Origin: Micavibrio sp. UBA7689
Lineage (GTDB): Bacteria; Pseudomonadota; Alphaproteobacteria; Micavibrionales; Micavibrionaceae
Assembly (NCBI GenBank): GCA_002482805.1
Contig: DLGR01000037.1
Span: 78,231-100,357 of the forward strand
Reading direction: 5' to 3'
Length of the DNA stretch: 22,127 bases
Under the pieces are notes generated by a model. It was not told where the DNA came from and ran no database searches. It saw only the letters and a program-made list of their open reading frames with translations. Every line of letters starts with the position of its first letter. The stretch's first letter is position 1. Shown one piece after another: positions 20,262-22,127 of the stretch. The translations under genes were made by a program, and so were the position numbers.

Positions 20262-22127
20262 ATGTCCGTTTTCGGAAGTGACAAACAGATGCATGCGGCC
20301 GACACGTTGAAACAAACGGTGGGCAAACGCGGCTTTTTGCGCGGACGCATGGCGCAGACCATGGTGCTTCTCAACGGTCTTATCCTGACCTTTACCGCGT
20401 TTATCACGCTCAACGTGTTTATCGACCAAACCGTGGCCGAGAGCGTGTCGCAAACCGCGCAGGAAACCCGCGATTATTTCGAAGAGCGTTTCGATAACCT
20501 TGAAAAAGGTCTTACCATTGCTTCGCGCGCCATAGCGCAATCTTCGCAAGAAGAGCTGATGCAGCTATCCCAGCGCTTCAAAATCAGCTTCTCCCACGCC
20601 GATTATTACAACGGCATCTACTGGCTCGAGCATGAGGGAAACGGGCGTTATGTCGCCCATGTTCTGGCAGAACCCAAAGACCCCGATGCAATTCTGGACG
20701 ATATGGCGGGCGTGCATAAATTCGTGGCCGAAAATATTCAAAAAGATATGGATGCCAATCAGCTTTTGACCGAACATCCGGGTTTTTCGGCACGCGCGGG
20801 GCAGAATGATTATCCGTTGCTTCTGGCGCGCCCGGTCAAGCGCGGCGACGGCACGGATATTGTTTATGCTCTGACATCCGTCAGCAAGGCGGTTTCCCCG
20901 AACTTTTTGGAAAAACGCAAGAACCTGAACGAGCTTTCGATCATTTTCGCTGACAAGGACATAGGGCTGTTTAAATATGTCCGCGAAGGCAAATATGCGC
21001 AGCGCATGGCGGCTACGGCGGGTCAGCCAGAAAACTTCTCCTTGAAACTCGCGGACAAGTCTGCGGATCTGCATATCCGCGCATCAATGTCAGAGCGCGA
21101 AATGTTCCTGAACAAAATTCCGTATCTGCTTCTTCTCTTCGGGCTTACGCTCACGATGATCGGAACCATGTATGTGCGCAACAACCAGCGCCAGTCGGTG
21201 CGTCTTGCCAATATCAACATGGAATTGGCCCAAAAGAACGTGGATTTGAACCGCGAGATCGGGGAGCGTGAAAAACTCTTCAGCGCGCTGCGCCGGGCGG
21301 AGAAAGAAAACCGCGCCGTCATCGACGCCGTGAGCGATATCATTTTCGAAACATCGACCGAGGGGCAGATTTTGTTCCTGAATGAAACATGGCAAAAGAT
21401 CACGGGCTTCTCCGCCGAGCGTTCCTTGGGGCGCAATATCTTCGATCTGTTGTACATGCAGGACCAAGCCGAACAGCGCAGCAATTTCGCGCAGTTGGTG
21501 AAGGGCAAGAAACAAGGCTACCGCGCCTTTACGCGCCTTCGCACCGCAGATGGAAATTTCCGCGCCGTGGAATTGGCGGTGTCTATGATCCGTCAGGACG
21601 AGAACAAAGATTTGCGCGTGGTCGGCACGATCACGGACGTGGAAGAGCGCCGCAGAGCGGAACGTGCGCTTTCGGAAGCTGAAAAGAAATACCGCGCCAT
21701 CGTTGAAAACGCGGCGTCGGGTATTTATCAGGTTACGCCAGAAGGGCACTATCTTTCGGCCAACCCCGCCATGGCGACGATTTTGGGTTATGCTTTGCCC
21801 GAAGAGATTTTGCGCGATATCCGCAACGCCAACACAGATGTTTATTACAATGCACGCGAGCGCGAGCGCCAGTTACGCGACGCCGTGCGCGGGGGTGCGG
21901 TGACGGTGGAATGCCAAGTGCGCCGCAAGGACGGCAAGGTTATCTGGGTTGCGGAAAACCTCCGTGCCGTTAAGGACGACCAAGACCAGTTGATCTATTT
22001 CGAAGGCAGCATGGATGATGTTACGTCGCGCAAAGAGACGGAAATTGCCTTACGCGCCGCAAAGGTCGATTCCGATTTGGCCAACCGCGCGAAATCCGAA
22101 TTTCTGGCCAACATGTCGCACGAACTG
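20262..22127 (+). CDS. membrane PAS-PAS sensor histidine kinase, 3' end outside the window
   Basis: 622 residues are visible, and the frame stays open to the last base. TM1 is about 33-54 (MVLLNGLILTFTAFITLNVF), followed by a periplasmic sensor of about 230 residues with helical start (ETRDYFEERFDNLEKGLT) and TM2 at about 286-305 (IPYLLLLFGLTLTMIGTMYV). A coiled linker follows, then two PAS domains at about 350-455 (VIDAVSDIIFETSTEG) and 477-590 (IVENAASGIYQVTPEG) each with a PAC-like end (GTITDVEERR, GSMDDVTSRK). It is cut at the HisKA H-box, SEFLANMSHEL, with His620. Whether receiver or Hpt domains follow cannot be seen. A weak Shine-Dalgarno and an in-frame stop at 20220 support the ATG. 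Confidence 0.9.
   Translation, partial: MSVFGSDKQMHAADTLKQTVGKRGFLRGRMAQTMVLLNGLILTFTAFITLNVFIDQTVAESVSQTAQETRDYFEERFDNLEKGLTIASRAIAQSSQEELMQLSQRFKISFSHADYYNGIYWLEHEGNGRYVAHVLAEPKDPDAILDDMAGVHKFVAENIQKDMDANQLLTEHPGFSARAGQNDYPLLLARPVKRGDGTDIVYALTSVSKAVSPNFLEKRKNLNELSIIFADKDIGLFKYVREGKYAQRMAATAGQPENFSLKLADKSADLHIRASMSEREMFLNKIPYLLLLFGLTLTMIGTMYVRNNQRQSVRLANINMELAQKNVDLNREIGEREKLFSALRRAEKENRAVIDAVSDIIFETSTEGQILFLNETWQKITGFSAERSLGRNIFDLLYMQDQAEQRSNFAQLVKGKKQGYRAFTRLRTADGNFRAVELAVSMIRQDENKDLRVVGTITDVEERRRAERALSEAEKKYRAIVENAASGIYQVTPEGHYLSANPAMATILGYALPEEILRDIRNANTDVYYNARERERQLRDAVRGGAVTVECQVRRKDGKVIWVAENLRAVKDDQDQLIYFEGSMDDVTSRKETEIALRAAKVDSDLANRAKSEFLANMSHEL

Noticed and set aside
20565..21074. 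169-residue - strand frame opposite the sensor kinase, with another at 21090-21749
   Set aside because: The + strand frame is open for 622 codons with clear TM, PAS and H-box features; these are shadows.

Overview
The window reads as chromosomal DNA from a mid-GC alphaproteobacterium, possibly of the Rhodospirillales/Micavibrionales type; this is inferred from gene content only. Pointers are a TIGR02186-type membrane protein, a MucR/Ros regulator, a phasin, a UbiK-YbjN-ProC cluster, a long CTC-type L25, and the lgt-midA-pgeF, prs-rplY-pth and ychF groups. It is almost wholly coding. I saw no rRNA, tRNA, CRISPR, insertion sequence or phage gene, and no stretch above 300 bases lacks a gene.

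Region 1 (1-5096): end of a TIGR02186-like gene, a universal stress protein and an NfuA Fe-S carrier on +; a secreted NodB-like protein with an eroded metal site on -; then on + a RutE-like nitroreductase overlapping tsaB, followed by a promoter, a MucR-family regulator and a tautomerase-fold isomerase; a VOC protein converges on - at the end.

Region 2 (5149-11171): a - strand operon ubiK, ybjN-like, proC diverges from a + strand run hldD, Nudix, lgt, midA-like, pgeF. These cover proline synthesis, ubiquinone assembly, LPS heptose supply, lipoprotein lipidation, complex I assembly and peptidoglycan/purine housekeeping. A hairpin repeat lies after the Nudix gene, with a relative after nfuA.

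Region 3 (11172-15390): an untracked 57-residue Gly/Ala-rich peptide gene with a consensus -35 box inside a perfect 9-bp inverted repeat, then prs, rplY with a strong intrinsic terminator, pth, a low-GC membrane protein gene wedged between pth and ychF, and ychF.

Region 4 (15394-19532): on - ilvE, an overlapping unknown gene with an EF-hand-like loop, and a small Pro/Gly-rich gene whose start lies just past a TATAAT box; on + an OmpR/EnvZ-type two-component pair; csaA converges on the kinase.

Region 5 (19549-22127): a - strand phasin with a clear promoter and intrinsic terminator, divergent from a large PAS-containing sensor kinase cut off by the window end at its phospho-acceptor His.

No complete new multi-gene system is evident. 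The observations most worth following are the 57-residue peptide with its palindromic operator, the low-GC membrane gene between pth and ychF, the deacetylase with lost metal ligands, the Nudix gene lacking a standard start, and the EF-hand-like gene coupled to ilvE.
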